Shown piece by piece: positions 52,390-61,762 of a DNA stretch of 61,929 nt (positions are counted from its first letter, which is position 1; the number at the start of each line of letters is the position of its first letter). The stretch spans positions 1 through 61,929 of the forward strand of contig JAAVDD010000041.1 in NCBI GenBank assembly GCA_014801985.1. The letters run 5' to 3'. A program made the translations under genes and the position numbers. Source of the DNA: Bacteroides sp. GTDB taxonomy: Bacteria; Bacteroidota; Bacteroidia; Bacteroidales; Muribaculaceae. The notes beneath the pieces were generated by a model, which was not told where the DNA came from, made no database searches, and saw only the letters and a program-made list of their open reading frames with translations.

Positions 52390-52584
52390 TTATTCTTCAG
52401 CACCGGCAAGTTCGGCCACGAGGGCATCAACTTCCTTATCGCTGATTTTGATACCTTTCTTTTTTAGGATGTTGCAAAGTTTGGTACGCACATCCTCGCC
52501 TTTCTCAGGAGCGAAAAGGAGAGCTGCGCTGCAGCCTACGATAGCTCCGCCGAGGAAAGCTGAGATTAATGTAAGTGCTTTCAT
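52390..52584 (-). CDS. YtxH-domain protein (64 aa)
   Basis: 64-aa protein: a glycine/alanine membrane helix (about 4-25, with GGAIVGCSAALLFAPEKG) followed by an amphipathic helix, the YtxH (GvsH) pattern. YtxH proteins occur in general-stress regulons in Bacillus and in Bacteroidetes small-protein clusters; biochemical function is unknown. It is clearly paralogous to the gene at 52649 (LLFAPEKGEDVRTKLCNILKKKGI against LLVAPEKGETTRNKIMQILKEKGI in equal registration). Confidence 0.88.
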   Translation of the reverse strand: MKALTLISAFLGGAIVGCSAALLFAPEKGEDVRTKLCNILKKKGIKISDKEVDALVAELAGAEE

Positions 52585-52648
52585 CTTTTTTAACTTTATT
52601 TGATTAGCAGATATTTTTTAAATACGGACGGGTGGAAGAAGGGGAGAA

Positions 52649-52852
52649 TTAGATATGTTTCTCAATCTGATCCTCAATCTCGTCAACGAGTTCTTCCATC
52701 TTGTCTTTCTTCAGAGAAATACCCTTCTCCTTCAGAATCTGCATGATTTTATTACGAGTTGTTTCGCCCTTTTCAGGTGCTACTAAAAGACCAACAGCTG
52801 CGCCTGCAACTGCACCTCCGATAACGGAAAGAATAATGTGCAATGGTTTCAT
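52649..52852 (-). CDS. YtxH-domain protein (67 aa)
   Basis: 67-aa paralogue of the downstream YtxH gene, with the same N-terminal helix (VIGGAVAGAAVGLLVAPEKGET) and an amphipathic C-terminal helix (EELVDEIEDQIEKHI) that looks like a short coiled coil. It is the upstream member of the small-protein run. No promoter with an exact -7 box was found immediately upstream. Confidence 0.88.
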   Translation of the reverse strand: MKPLHIILSVIGGAVAGAAVGLLVAPEKGETTRNKIMQILKEKGISLKKDKMEELVDEIEDQIEKHI

Positions 52853-52992
52853 AATATATATTTTTTTATTAAAATTTCTATTTATCTCTGTTATTGAACC
52901 AATAAAGGTGGTTGTGTAACCTTCATTCCCGATTCACTTAATATATAACGTGAGTTAAAAGTGAAAAGTTTATGAAGAGTATTAAAAAATGA

Positions 52993-53541
52993 TTATTTTG
53001 CTGCAAGGTCGTTAATACGACAATCAGATTTATATGCCATGACACCAAGAGAAGAGAGCTCATAGGTATGGAAGTCTCCGTCGGAAGTGATCATTTTCAC
53101 GTGTTGGTCGTCGATAAATGTCATGAAGGGAATCATTTCTCCATTGGATGTTTCCACGGCCCAAGTGCGAGTCTCTGAGTTGAAGTCAAGACGAGTGGAT
53201 TCTCCTGTGGCCTGACAGATTATATCATATCCTTTGCCATCACATTTAATAAGGTAACGACCATGGTCTGTGTCAATGGCTTTTATAGATGCTTCCATCG
53301 GGTTATTGCCGCTCCAAAATTCTATTGAGTTCAGAACGATCATATCCGCCAATGCGGTGACTTCATATACCGGGAGTAGCCAGAAAGCAAAGAATACGAG
53401 TTCATTGACAAATTTGTTACCCACCTGATTATTCCAAGCAAGCACTCGTTTAGTGAGAGTAAAGGAGCCGATGCAGGAAGTAAAAGTCATGGATACTCCT
53501 GCAAGTAGAATTGCAGCGACTGCAACCTTGTATTTTTTCAT
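52993..53541 (-). CDS. DUF3332 family lipoprotein
   Basis: 182-aa lipoprotein (lipobox VSMTFTSCIG). The typical DUF3332 core follows: SFTLTKRVLAWNNQVGNKFVNELVFFAFWLLPVYEVTALADMIVLNSIEFW spans one membrane-like region, then a charged C-terminal beta region (DIICQATGESTRL). The family is widely conserved in Bacteroidetes and other Gram-negatives, with no known function. It is monocistronic between the YtxH gene and recQ. Confidence 0.85.
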   Translation of the reverse strand: MKKYKVAVAAILLAGVSMTFTSCIGSFTLTKRVLAWNNQVGNKFVNELVFFAFWLLPVYEVTALADMIVLNSIEFWSGNNPMEASIKAIDTDHGRYLIKCDGKGYDIICQATGESTRLDFNSETRTWAVETSNGEMIPFMTFIDDQHVKMITSDGDFHTYELSSLGVMAYKSDCRINDLAAK

Positions 53542-53645
53542 AAGTTAAATATTATTATGTTGAGTTTCAAAGTGGAAATCACCTTAAAGTTAATAAAAAA
53601 AAGATTATTGACAAAATATATCGGGAAAGTAGCTGAAAAAACATT

Positions 53646-55562
53646 TTATTGCTCTGCTGATATGGCATGATACGCTCCATTCTGATATGATAGAAATCCT
53701 TCTGACACAAGGAAATTTAATAGTTCAGTTAAATCGGATTGAGGGAGTTTTATCCTGAATGATATATTTCGAAAATCCGTGCCGTATGGTTGGTTTTTGA
53801 CATAGTCAAGTATGGAGGAAATAGCTTGTTCCTTATAATTACGGTTGTTGGTTTTTCTCTTTTTGTCCCTACAGATATCACATTGGTTACAATGCACTCC
53901 TCTTTTTTCTCCGAAATATTCAAGAATCATATCTTCACGGCAGTCAATATCATCAGAGGCATAGCGTATCACAGCCTCTACTCTTTCCGATAATATCTTC
54001 TGTCGTTCTTCGAAAATCTTTTTTGGTATCATTATATACCGTGGCTCCTCACGCGAAGTAGGAAGATACATATATGGAGTGCGCGACTTGGGGATATAAG
54101 AGAGCACTTTTGCTCTGGAAAGTTCAAGAAGTGCATGGTAGATTCGGTTTTCATCAAGACCTGTCTCGATTGACAGTACCGGTTCGCTTATATCAACATA
54201 GTCGCTGAAAAGTCCCGTATAAAGGCGCATCATTCGTTGTAGAAGCTTTTCTGCTTCCTCAGATAACGTAGGAAGGTCGTAGAGCTCACGACGATCGACC
54301 GTGATCTGAACTCTTGATTTATGCTCTGTTTCCTCCATGAATTCCAGATATCCGGATTGTGCGAGAAGATGTAAAGCTGCCAGACATTGTCGTTTTTGAA
54401 ATTTAAAAGTCTTGCAGAAAATTTCCAAATCGAAAGGAAACAGACGATCATAGCCTTCACCGATTGCTATCTTAAGGAAGTTGCATGCCATTTCGTAGAT
54501 TTTCCTAACGATATCGCGATGCGGAAAATTTTCAGTAACACGACGGCGTAGGTTTGCGGCATCTGATTTGGATGAAAGAAGCACAACGAATGAGGTCAGC
54601 CCGTCACGTCCTGCGCGCCCTGCCTCCTGATAATATTCCTCAAGAGAGGGAGGAGTGTCATAATGGATCACCACCCTGACATCAGGTTTATCGATACCCA
54701 TTCCAAAGGCATTTGTGGCGACCATTACCCTTATTCCCCCGGATTTCCATTCATTCTGTCGACGTTCCTTTATCTCATAATCAAGCCCGGCATGGAAAAA
54801 GGATGCAGAGATACCCATTGAGTTTAGATAGTCAGAAATTTCGCGGGTGCGTTTGCGGCTTCTTACGTAGACTATGGCACTTCCGGAGGTTCGACTAAGG
54901 ATATGGAATACCTCATTGATTTTGGTCTCCGTTTTCCTTACTATATAGTTCAGATTATTTCTCGAAAAGCTCATGCGGAATATTTTAGGATCCCTCATTT
55001 CAAGCTGACGACAAATATCCTCAGCCACTTGTGGGGTGGCCGTAGCAGTGAGTGCGAGAACGGGAGCATTAGTAGCTATTTTTCGCAGTTCTTTAATTTT
55101 AAGATAGGAGGGTCGAAAATCATATCCCCATTGGGAAATACAATGGGCTTCATCAACTACAATCATTGAGATCTTCAACATACGGAGTTGCTGCATGAAT
55201 CGAGGGTTCCGTAGGCGTTCTGGCGACGTATAGATTATTTTTGCTCCCGCGTTGAAGATGAGTTCTTGTGCAAGTCGTTTCTCCTTTGCAGACATTGCCG
55301 AATGAAAGAACACTGCCTTAATACGACGTTTCTTCAAATTGTCTACTTGATCCTTCATTAGAGAAATCAACGGAGTGACCACTATAGTCACTCCGTCAAG
55401 CATCAGTGCCGGTACTTGAAAGGTAATGGATTTTCCACCGCCAGTAGGCATTAAGCCGAGGGTGTCATTTCCGGCAAGCACCGAATGCACTATTTCTTTC
55501 TGTAAGGGTCGGAACGAGTCGTAGCCCCAATATTTTTTAAGAATAAGGACCGGATCATCCAT
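53646..55562 (-). CDS. recQ: RecQ-family ATP-dependent DNA helicase
   Basis: 638-aa helicase. Superfamily 2 motifs: MPTGGGKSITFQVPAL (Walker A), VVDEAHCISQWGYDFRPSY (DEAH and RecQ signature), ALTATATPQ (motif III), and EYYQEAGRAGRDGL (motif VI). A RecQ zinc-binding Cys set (CREDMILEYFG ... CNQCDICRDK) and a winged-helix RQC-like region follow; an HRDC domain is not obvious, and the C terminus is a short wHTH-like end. Length is near the 600-730-aa range of this group. It acts in recombination and fork repair. recJ is the next upstream gene on the same strand, 33 bp away. Confidence 0.95.
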   Translation of the reverse strand: MDDPVLILKKYWGYDSFRPLQKEIVHSVLAGNDTLGLMPTGGGKSITFQVPALMLDGVTIVVTPLISLMKDQVDNLKKRRIKAVFFHSAMSAKEKRLAQELIFNAGAKIIYTSPERLRNPRFMQQLRMLKISMIVVDEAHCISQWGYDFRPSYLKIKELRKIATNAPVLALTATATPQVAEDICRQLEMRDPKIFRMSFSRNNLNYIVRKTETKINEVFHILSRTSGSAIVYVRSRKRTREISDYLNSMGISASFFHAGLDYEIKERRQNEWKSGGIRVMVATNAFGMGIDKPDVRVVIHYDTPPSLEEYYQEAGRAGRDGLTSFVVLLSSKSDAANLRRRVTENFPHRDIVRKIYEMACNFLKIAIGEGYDRLFPFDLEIFCKTFKFQKRQCLAALHLLAQSGYLEFMEETEHKSRVQITVDRRELYDLPTLSEEAEKLLQRMMRLYTGLFSDYVDISEPVLSIETGLDENRIYHALLELSRAKVLSYIPKSRTPYMYLPTSREEPRYIMIPKKIFEERQKILSERVEAVIRYASDDIDCREDMILEYFGEKRGVHCNQCDICRDKKRKTNNRNYKEQAISSILDYVKNQPYGTDFRNISFRIKLPQSDLTELLNFLVSEGFLSYQNGAYHAISAEQ

Positions 55563-55595
55563 GATGACTGAAAATATTAAATCAGATTATAAAGA

Positions 55596-57329
55596 TCATG
55601 TACCAGAAGGCTTAATGTCCCGAATCATCAATTGAATGGAGTCGGGATTGTTTGATCGTTTTGTCTGCTCTATGGTGTAGACGATATCGATAGGCTTATG
55701 AGCATGGATGTGTTCGAAGTATTGTGCCATATTAAACGCAATAGCATTGATGACGTGACTTGTACTATTGTCTTCAAGTTCGAGTTTAATATGTTCCATG
55801 TTTTTTCCTACCAATTTACTTGTGCCGAAATCAAAGACATTCTTTGAACAGAACACAGGCTTTTGGTTGCCTGGCCCGAATGGATTGAATTTTTTTAGAT
55901 ATGATACGAGTTCGGGAGTGATGTCGGCAAATTCAATCACAGCATCAATATCAAGATGTGGCTCCAATTGATTGGGCTGGATATTGGCTGCAACATATTC
56001 CTCGAAACGTTGAGAGAATTCCGGGATATTCTCCTCTTTTAAAGAGAGCCCCACGGCATAGGGATGTCCTCCAAAATTTTCAAGTAGCTCTCTGGATGCA
56101 TTAACGGCAGAATAAATATCAAACCCTTGCACGGAACGGGAAGATCCGGTTGCCAATCCATTGGAATAAGTAAGAACAACGGCGGGTTTGTAATAAAGTT
56201 CCGTAAGTCTTGATGCCACGATGCCGATTATCCCCTTGTGCCAATTCTTATTATATATGACTATTGATCGTTTACCTTTTACAATTTCAATATTATTATT
56301 GATAAGATGGTTTGCTTCTTCCGTAATTTGCTTGTCAAGTTCTTTACGGTCGCGGTTATACTGGTCAATATCCTTTCCTTTTTCATAGGCATCGTGCAGG
56401 TCTCGACAAACAAGGAGATCAACGGTTTCAATACCGCTTTGCATTCTACCGGAAGCGTTTATTCGCGGACCGATTTTGAATATGACGTCACTTATGGTGA
56501 TATCCTTATTGGTAAGCTTGCAAAGCCGGATAATGCTTCTAAGCCCCAGATTAGGATTGGAATTAAGCCGACGTAATCCATGATAGGCCATAACACGATT
56601 CTCTCCAACAATGGGGACTATGTCGGCTGCAATACTTACAGCAACAAGATCCAGAAGCGACTCAAGTTCGTTATGATTGGTCAATCCATTGCTGAGGGCA
56701 AAACCCTGCATAAATTTAAATCCTACGCCACATCCGCTAAGATGCGGACATGGATAGGTGGAATTAGGCATCTTGGGATTTAGAATTGCCACAGCCGGAG
56801 GAAGTGTTTCATCAGGCATGTGATGATCGCAGATTATAAAATCGACACCCTTGGATTTTGCATATGCAATCTCATCAATGGCTTTTATTCCGCAGTCGAG
56901 CACGATAACAAGCTTGATATTGTTCTCTGAAGCGTAATCGATACTCTTCATTGAAATTCCATATCCTTCCTCATATCGGGTAGGGATATAATATTCCACG
57001 TTTGAATAATAATTCTGGAGATACTTATATACAAGAGCCACTGCTGTGGTGCCATCTACATCATAGTCGCCATAAATCATTATTTTTTCTTTCGACCCCA
57101 TGGCCTTATTTAGCCTGTTGACGGCCTTCTCCATATCCGGCATAAGGAATGGATCGTGAAGGTCGGATATGGATGGTGAAAAGAAGGCATCGCTTTCCGA
57201 AGGGGTGTTTACGCCACGCCGGATAAGGAGCTCACCGATGGCCGGGACGCCACCGCAATGGGCCGACAATTCCTCGGCAGCTTGTTTCTGCTGATTAGTG
57301 AGAGGTTGATAATTCCATTTTCCAGTCAT
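55596..57329 (-). CDS. recJ: Single-stranded-DNA-specific exonuclease RecJ
   Basis: 577-aa DHH/DHHA1 phosphoesterase. Motifs in order: IMIYGDYDVDGTTAVAL (motif I, D-x-D), LVIVLDCG (II), DFIICDHHMPDE (DHH, III), HLSGCGVGF and later the DHHA1 region (GGHPYAVGLSLKEENIPEF) and an OB-like C-terminal domain. It degrades ssDNA 5' to 3' in mismatch repair and RecF-type recombination. It is followed by recQ with a 33-bp gap, a common functional pair and likely operon. Confidence 0.95.
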   Translation of the reverse strand: MTGKWNYQPLTNQQKQAAEELSAHCGGVPAIGELLIRRGVNTPSESDAFFSPSISDLHDPFLMPDMEKAVNRLNKAMGSKEKIMIYGDYDVDGTTAVALVYKYLQNYYSNVEYYIPTRYEEGYGISMKSIDYASENNIKLVIVLDCGIKAIDEIAYAKSKGVDFIICDHHMPDETLPPAVAILNPKMPNSTYPCPHLSGCGVGFKFMQGFALSNGLTNHNELESLLDLVAVSIAADIVPIVGENRVMAYHGLRRLNSNPNLGLRSIIRLCKLTNKDITISDVIFKIGPRINASGRMQSGIETVDLLVCRDLHDAYEKGKDIDQYNRDRKELDKQITEEANHLINNNIEIVKGKRSIVIYNKNWHKGIIGIVASRLTELYYKPAVVLTYSNGLATGSSRSVQGFDIYSAVNASRELLENFGGHPYAVGLSLKEENIPEFSQRFEEYVAANIQPNQLEPHLDIDAVIEFADITPELVSYLKKFNPFGPGNQKPVFCSKNVFDFGTSKLVGKNMEHIKLELEDNSTSHVINAIAFNMAQYFEHIHAHKPIDIVYTIEQTKRSNNPDSIQLMIRDIKPSGT

Positions 57330-57485
57330 GACACACTATTTGAACGGTTAACGATTTTTTGGCAATGAGCCGATACCTGCAGAGTCGGTCAAATCCGAAA
57401 CATTTGCTTATTTCGGAAAAGCCGATATTTTTACAAAAATAACAATAAAATATTGAATATGCAAGTTTTTTACGAGAATTATTAA

Positions 57486-58163
<678 letters not shown>

Positions 58164-58304
58164 ACATAGTTTCGTATCCTATTTGATACTCTTAAAGCAA
58201 AATATCTAATCTCCGCACCCCCTATATTATGTTTTATAGGAGGGTGCGGAGATTATTAGTATAATCTATTTCTTTTAATATTTCTATCTTATATATTTTA
58301 TTGC

Positions 58305-58312
58305 TAAATTTG
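58305..58312 (+). promoter_or_regulatory. -7 box (TAAATTTG) four bases from the hydrolase start codon
   Basis: TAAATTTG matches TAnnTTTG and ends only 4 nt before the ATG at 58317. Initiation at the usual distance would give a leaderless or nearly leaderless transcript. No TTG at the standard spacing is present. Confidence 0.45.
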
Positions 58313-58316
58313 CATC

Positions 58317-59084
58317 ATGGAAAAGAAGATAAATATCGAGGGTCTGGAACTCAACTATGATGAGACCGGACCTGACGGTGCGTCCCCGGTGATATTAATG
58401 CATGGCTGGGGATGCAACCACACCACGGTTGCCAGCATTGCGAATGCATTAAATAAGAATATGAAAGTCTATTCCCTCGATCTCCCCGGGCATGGTAAAA
58501 GCCAAGAGCCGCAGGAACCGTGGGGGATAGAACGTTTCACTTCACTCGTGGAGAAGTTTGCCAAAACATTAGATATTGAGAACCCCGTCTTGATAGGACA
58601 TTCATTTGGGGGAAGAATCTCTATTTTAATGGCATCAAGAAATAATATATCTAAGGTTGTCTTAGTTGATGCTGCAGGTATTAAACCGCATCATTCCCTA
58701 AAATATTATGTGAAAGTCTACTCCTTTAAAGCAGCGAAAAAGATTCTTCCATATATAATGGGAAATAAGCAGGCCGGTAAAATAATTGATGCCTGGAGGG
58801 GGAAAGCCGGCTCGGCAGACTATCGACAATCCTCACCGATGATGCGTGCCGTAATGAGCATTTGTGTCAATGAGGATTTGAAGAAATTTATGCCTTCAAT
58901 AAAAGCTCCGACTCTACTCATTTGGGGTGAAAACGATACGGCCACTCCTCTTTCCGATGCAAAGACAATGGAACGACTTATTCCCGACGCCGGACTTGTA
59001 AGTTTCCCTGATTGTGGACATTATTCTTTCCTCGATAATCCGGGACAATTCAAGGCCGTAATACAGTCTTTCCTTCTAAAATGA
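58317..59084 (+). CDS. Alpha/beta-fold hydrolase
   Basis: 255-aa cytoplasmic hydrolase. Oxyanion motif HGWGCNHT, nucleophile elbow GHSFGGR (about residue 96-102), likely catalytic Asp in LIWGENDTATPL and His in DCGHYSFLDNP. A lid region of about 60 residues lies between. No signal peptide. Substrate unknown. It lies 84 bp upstream of a Mur-ligase-family gene on the same strand. A similar hydrolase/Mur ligase order is familiar in other Bacteroidetes and Firmicutes, so the two may process a common cell-wall or peptide substrate (inference). Confidence 0.9.
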   Translation: MEKKINIEGLELNYDETGPDGASPVILMHGWGCNHTTVASIANALNKNMKVYSLDLPGHGKSQEPQEPWGIERFTSLVEKFAKTLDIENPVLIGHSFGGRISILMASRNNISKVVLVDAAGIKPHHSLKYYVKVYSFKAAKKILPYIMGNKQAGKIIDAWRGKAGSADYRQSSPMMRAVMSICVNEDLKKFMPSIKAPTLLIWGENDTATPLSDAKTMERLIPDAGLVSFPDCGHYSFLDNPGQFKAVIQSFLLK

Positions 59085-59168
59085 CATTCGGAGGGATGAA
59101 TCATAATGTGCCATATATTACTGAAGGTGTCAATTTGATGAATTATTAACAGCAACTATTATATAAAA

Positions 59169-60758
59169 ATGTCACCACTTCTTATTATCATTTATGTGAT
59201 ATGCGGGATCTATCTTGTCATGAATTTCAAGTATGACATTCAGATGTTCCAGCAAAACAGTTATCGGATTTCGAGATACTGGAAATGGCTTAAACGCAAT
59301 CTTGGATCCACATGGAGACTTTTCGACATAGCATGTCTATTCATGCTTTTCTCCACTCTGATCCCGTCGCAGGGAGCGGCTCTGATAGCAGCCATTATAG
59401 CCCTCGGTAAAACGATTATGATATTTAAACGCAAGTATAAAAAGCCACTCGTTTTCACCAAGCGTGTATGGAGACTTTATATTCTCACTGCACTTTTGTC
59501 GGTTGGAGCTGTTCTTGCGGTAATTCTTGTTCCCGGAATCGGGACCGTTCAATACCCGCAATTCGAATTGGCTCTGGGTACTCTATTCCTTCTCACGACA
59601 TGCTCGTTCATTCCCCTTATACTTGCAGATGTTATCCTCATGCCTGTTGAGAAGATAATTAATCAGAGTTATGTCAACGATGCAAAAAGGATTCTGAAAT
59701 CGATGCCTGAGCTAAAGATTATTGGAATAACGGGTTCTTTCGGAAAGACCAGTACAAAGCATTATCTCCAAAGAATACTTTCTGAAAAATATGATGTGCT
59801 GATCACCCCCGGTTCTTTCAATACTCCAATGGGAGTTGTCAGGACAGTGAGAGAATATCTAAAACCTTTCAATGAAGTTTTTATCTGCGAGATGGGTGCC
59901 AAACAGAGAAAGGATATAGAAGAGATATGCAGAATAGTTCATCCACATTCCGGTATTATCACTGCAGTCGGTCCAATGCATCTTGAATCCTTCAAGACCA
60001 TTGAAAACGTTCAAGCCACAAAATTTGAATTAGCCGATGAGTTGCCTTCCGACGGGTTTATAGTTATTAATAATGATTTCGAATATTGTGCCAACCGACC
60101 TGTGAATAATGTAAAGGCGATTCGCTATGGAATCACTAATCCTGAAGGCTGCGACTTCATTGCAACCGACATACGATACACGCCAAATGGAACTGCTTTC
60201 ATTATTAAGGGGCAAGATGGTTTCTCTCTTAAAGTAGAGACACGCCTTTTGGGAGAGTGCAATGTGTCTGATCTTCTCGCAGCTGCCGTCATGGCAATAC
60301 AGTTGGGAGTAGAACCTAAAAAGATTCAATACGCAATCAGTTCTATCCAGCAGGTGGAGCATCGTCTAAGCATGAAACAGACTCCCGGTGGAGTGACCAT
60401 CATTGATGACGCTTTCAATTCCAACCCGGCTGGTTCAAAAATGGCAGTTGATGTCCTTGCACATTTCACTGATGGAAAACGAATCATTGTAACTCCGGGA
60501 ATGATTGAACTTGGTAATGAACAGGAGGCTCTTAACGAGACGCTCGGACGTCATATAGGGGAGAACCTTGACATTGCTATAATAGTAGGAGAATACAACC
60601 GTGAGGCGCTTGTAAAGGGTGTTCGCAATGCCGGTATGAGCGAAGATAATCTTTATATCGTGGATACCTTCAACGATGCACAGCAAATTCTGGCAAAAAT
60701 TCTCAAACGAGGCGACACAGTTCTCTATGAAAATGATCTTCCTGACACATTTAAATAG
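59169..60758 (+). CDS. Membrane-anchored Mur ligase family protein (MurF-like)
   Basis: 529-aa protein. The N-terminal 155 or so residues have four or five hydrophobic helices (from MSPLLIIIYVICGIY to LLTTCSFIPLILADVIL) in place of the MurF UDP-binding domain. The central ATP domain has the P-loop GITGSFGKTSTKH (about 181-193), EVFICEMGAKQRKDIEE and HLESFKTIENVQATKFE. The C-terminal ligase domain has IIDDAFNSNPAGSKMA and TPGMIELG. ATP-dependent amide-bond ligase activity is likely, but the substrate cannot be MurF's standard one without the N domain. It is followed by a good terminator. Confidence 0.88.
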   Translation: MSPLLIIIYVICGIYLVMNFKYDIQMFQQNSYRISRYWKWLKRNLGSTWRLFDIACLFMLFSTLIPSQGAALIAAIIALGKTIMIFKRKYKKPLVFTKRVWRLYILTALLSVGAVLAVILVPGIGTVQYPQFELALGTLFLLTTCSFIPLILADVILMPVEKIINQSYVNDAKRILKSMPELKIIGITGSFGKTSTKHYLQRILSEKYDVLITPGSFNTPMGVVRTVREYLKPFNEVFICEMGAKQRKDIEEICRIVHPHSGIITAVGPMHLESFKTIENVQATKFELADELPSDGFIVINNDFEYCANRPVNNVKAIRYGITNPEGCDFIATDIRYTPNGTAFIIKGQDGFSLKVETRLLGECNVSDLLAAAVMAIQLGVEPKKIQYAISSIQQVEHRLSMKQTPGGVTIIDDAFNSNPAGSKMAVDVLAHFTDGKRIIVTPGMIELGNEQEALNETLGRHIGENLDIAIIVGEYNREALVKGVRNAGMSEDNLYIVDTFNDAQQILAKILKRGDTVLYENDLPDTFK

Positions 60759-60779
60759 TTTCACTTCTTTATAAGAATT

Positions 60780-60814
60780 AAAAATGGCAGTCATTCCCTT
60801 TGGCTGCCATTTTT
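60780..60814 (+). terminator. Terminator of the Mur ligase gene
   Basis: 11-bp perfect stem AAAAATGGCAG / CTGCCATTTTT with a 13-nt loop, 21 bp past the stop codon, followed by more T/A. Confidence 0.9.
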
Positions 60815-61260
60815 ATATACATTTAATTCTTCTTTTCATGAAATATGAAACTGTCTCAAAATATGTGACTGTGTAAGGTAAAAAGTAACAACAGTTGCAT
60901 GTCAGCCCCAAAAATTGTAATTTAGAATGGATGCAACAACTAAATTATCGGATATGTAATTTACAAAGATACAGATTTCTAAGCTCATATTAAGTATGCA
61001 GAAAAAGGTAATGGATTTCTCTCCGCACATCCTGAAATTCTTGATTAGGAAGAGTGGTGTGACCGTGCTCTATCAAGGGACTGCCGTTCGTTCAAACTGA
61101 TGCTTAATAATGTCGAATGAGGAATGATTGCTAACTCTCATGAGAAGCTTTGCAATTGAGCGTAGGTCCGTCGGCCATTCCACTCCAAACATCGCAGTTG
61201 ACAAATTCACATCCCGGATTGAGGGACAGAGATTTTCTTATCCGTACATCCTTCCTAATA

Positions 61261-61288
61261 TGAAAAGAATCCGGACGGATTCTTTTCA
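61261..61288. repeat. 28-bp near-palindrome
   Basis: TGAAAAGAATCCG (61261-61273) and CGGATTCTTTTCA (61276-61288) are perfect 13-bp inverted arms separated by two bases. With no gene nearby, it could be a hairpin of an untranslated RNA or a recombination or IS-end site. Confidence 0.45.
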
Positions 61289-61644
61289 ACCATTAATATA
61301 GGATTAGCCATATTGCTGCCGGATTATTACCTAGTATAGCCCGTTTCCTCGTCCGGCTACAATACAAAATTTATGTTTATGAGATAAATTAAAAATAATT
61401 AAATTAACTTTGCTCGTCACTTCTGAGGCAGACTTTCTTTAGACACACTCTGTGAAACACTACCTCCAGACAAGACAAATGGCAGTCTTAAAAAAATTGA
61501 TAAAGTGAAGGAATTCTGTAAGAAATTAAAATACGCACGCAAAAAATAACTAATGTGCATTAGTTACTCTGCTCTTGCCTGTCTGAAGGAATTTTGAGCT
61601 ATAAGTGACAGGTTATGAAAGCTCAGAGATTCTCTAAGTGACCG

Positions 61645-61681
61645 ACGGGGAAACAGCTGTTGCGCCTCACTGTTTCCCCGT
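61645..61681. terminator. GC-rich hairpin terminator
   Basis: 12-bp perfect stem ACGGGGAAACAG / CTGTTTCCCCGT followed by TATTTTC. No gene that it would terminate is evident on either strand in the preceding 800 bp. Confidence 0.6.
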
Positions 61682-61724
61682 TATTTTCACTCATGACGGG
61701 GATAGGTAAAATCACATTAATAGA

Positions 61725-61755
61725 AAAGAGGCCGGAAAATACCTCCGACCTCTTT
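61725..61755. terminator. Hairpin just upstream of the intron insertion point
   Basis: 12-bp stem AAAGAGGCCGGA / TCCGACCTCTTT with one C-A mismatch, which becomes a G-U pair on the minus strand. It ends 7 bp before the first base of the group II intron. Confidence 0.6.
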
Positions 61756-61762
61756 ATGGATG

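Larger units (their letters stand above)
60759..61762. other. About 1 kb of non-coding, hairpin-rich DNA
   Basis: No convincing gene. The longest tidy start-to-stop frame is 34 codons (60996-61100, MQKKVMDFSPHI...), with no recognised similarity. A frame without an early start reads ...SLKKIDKVKEFCKKLKYARKK to a stop at about 61548, perhaps a remnant. Structures are listed separately. AAACTGTCTCAAAATA near 60850 resembles the tip sequence of some Bacteroidetes insertion sequences, but no transposase follows. Confidence 0.5.

Noticed and set aside
60996..61100. 34-aa ORF in the right-hand non-coding region
   Set aside because: Too short, no similarity, no promoter or terminator tied to it.
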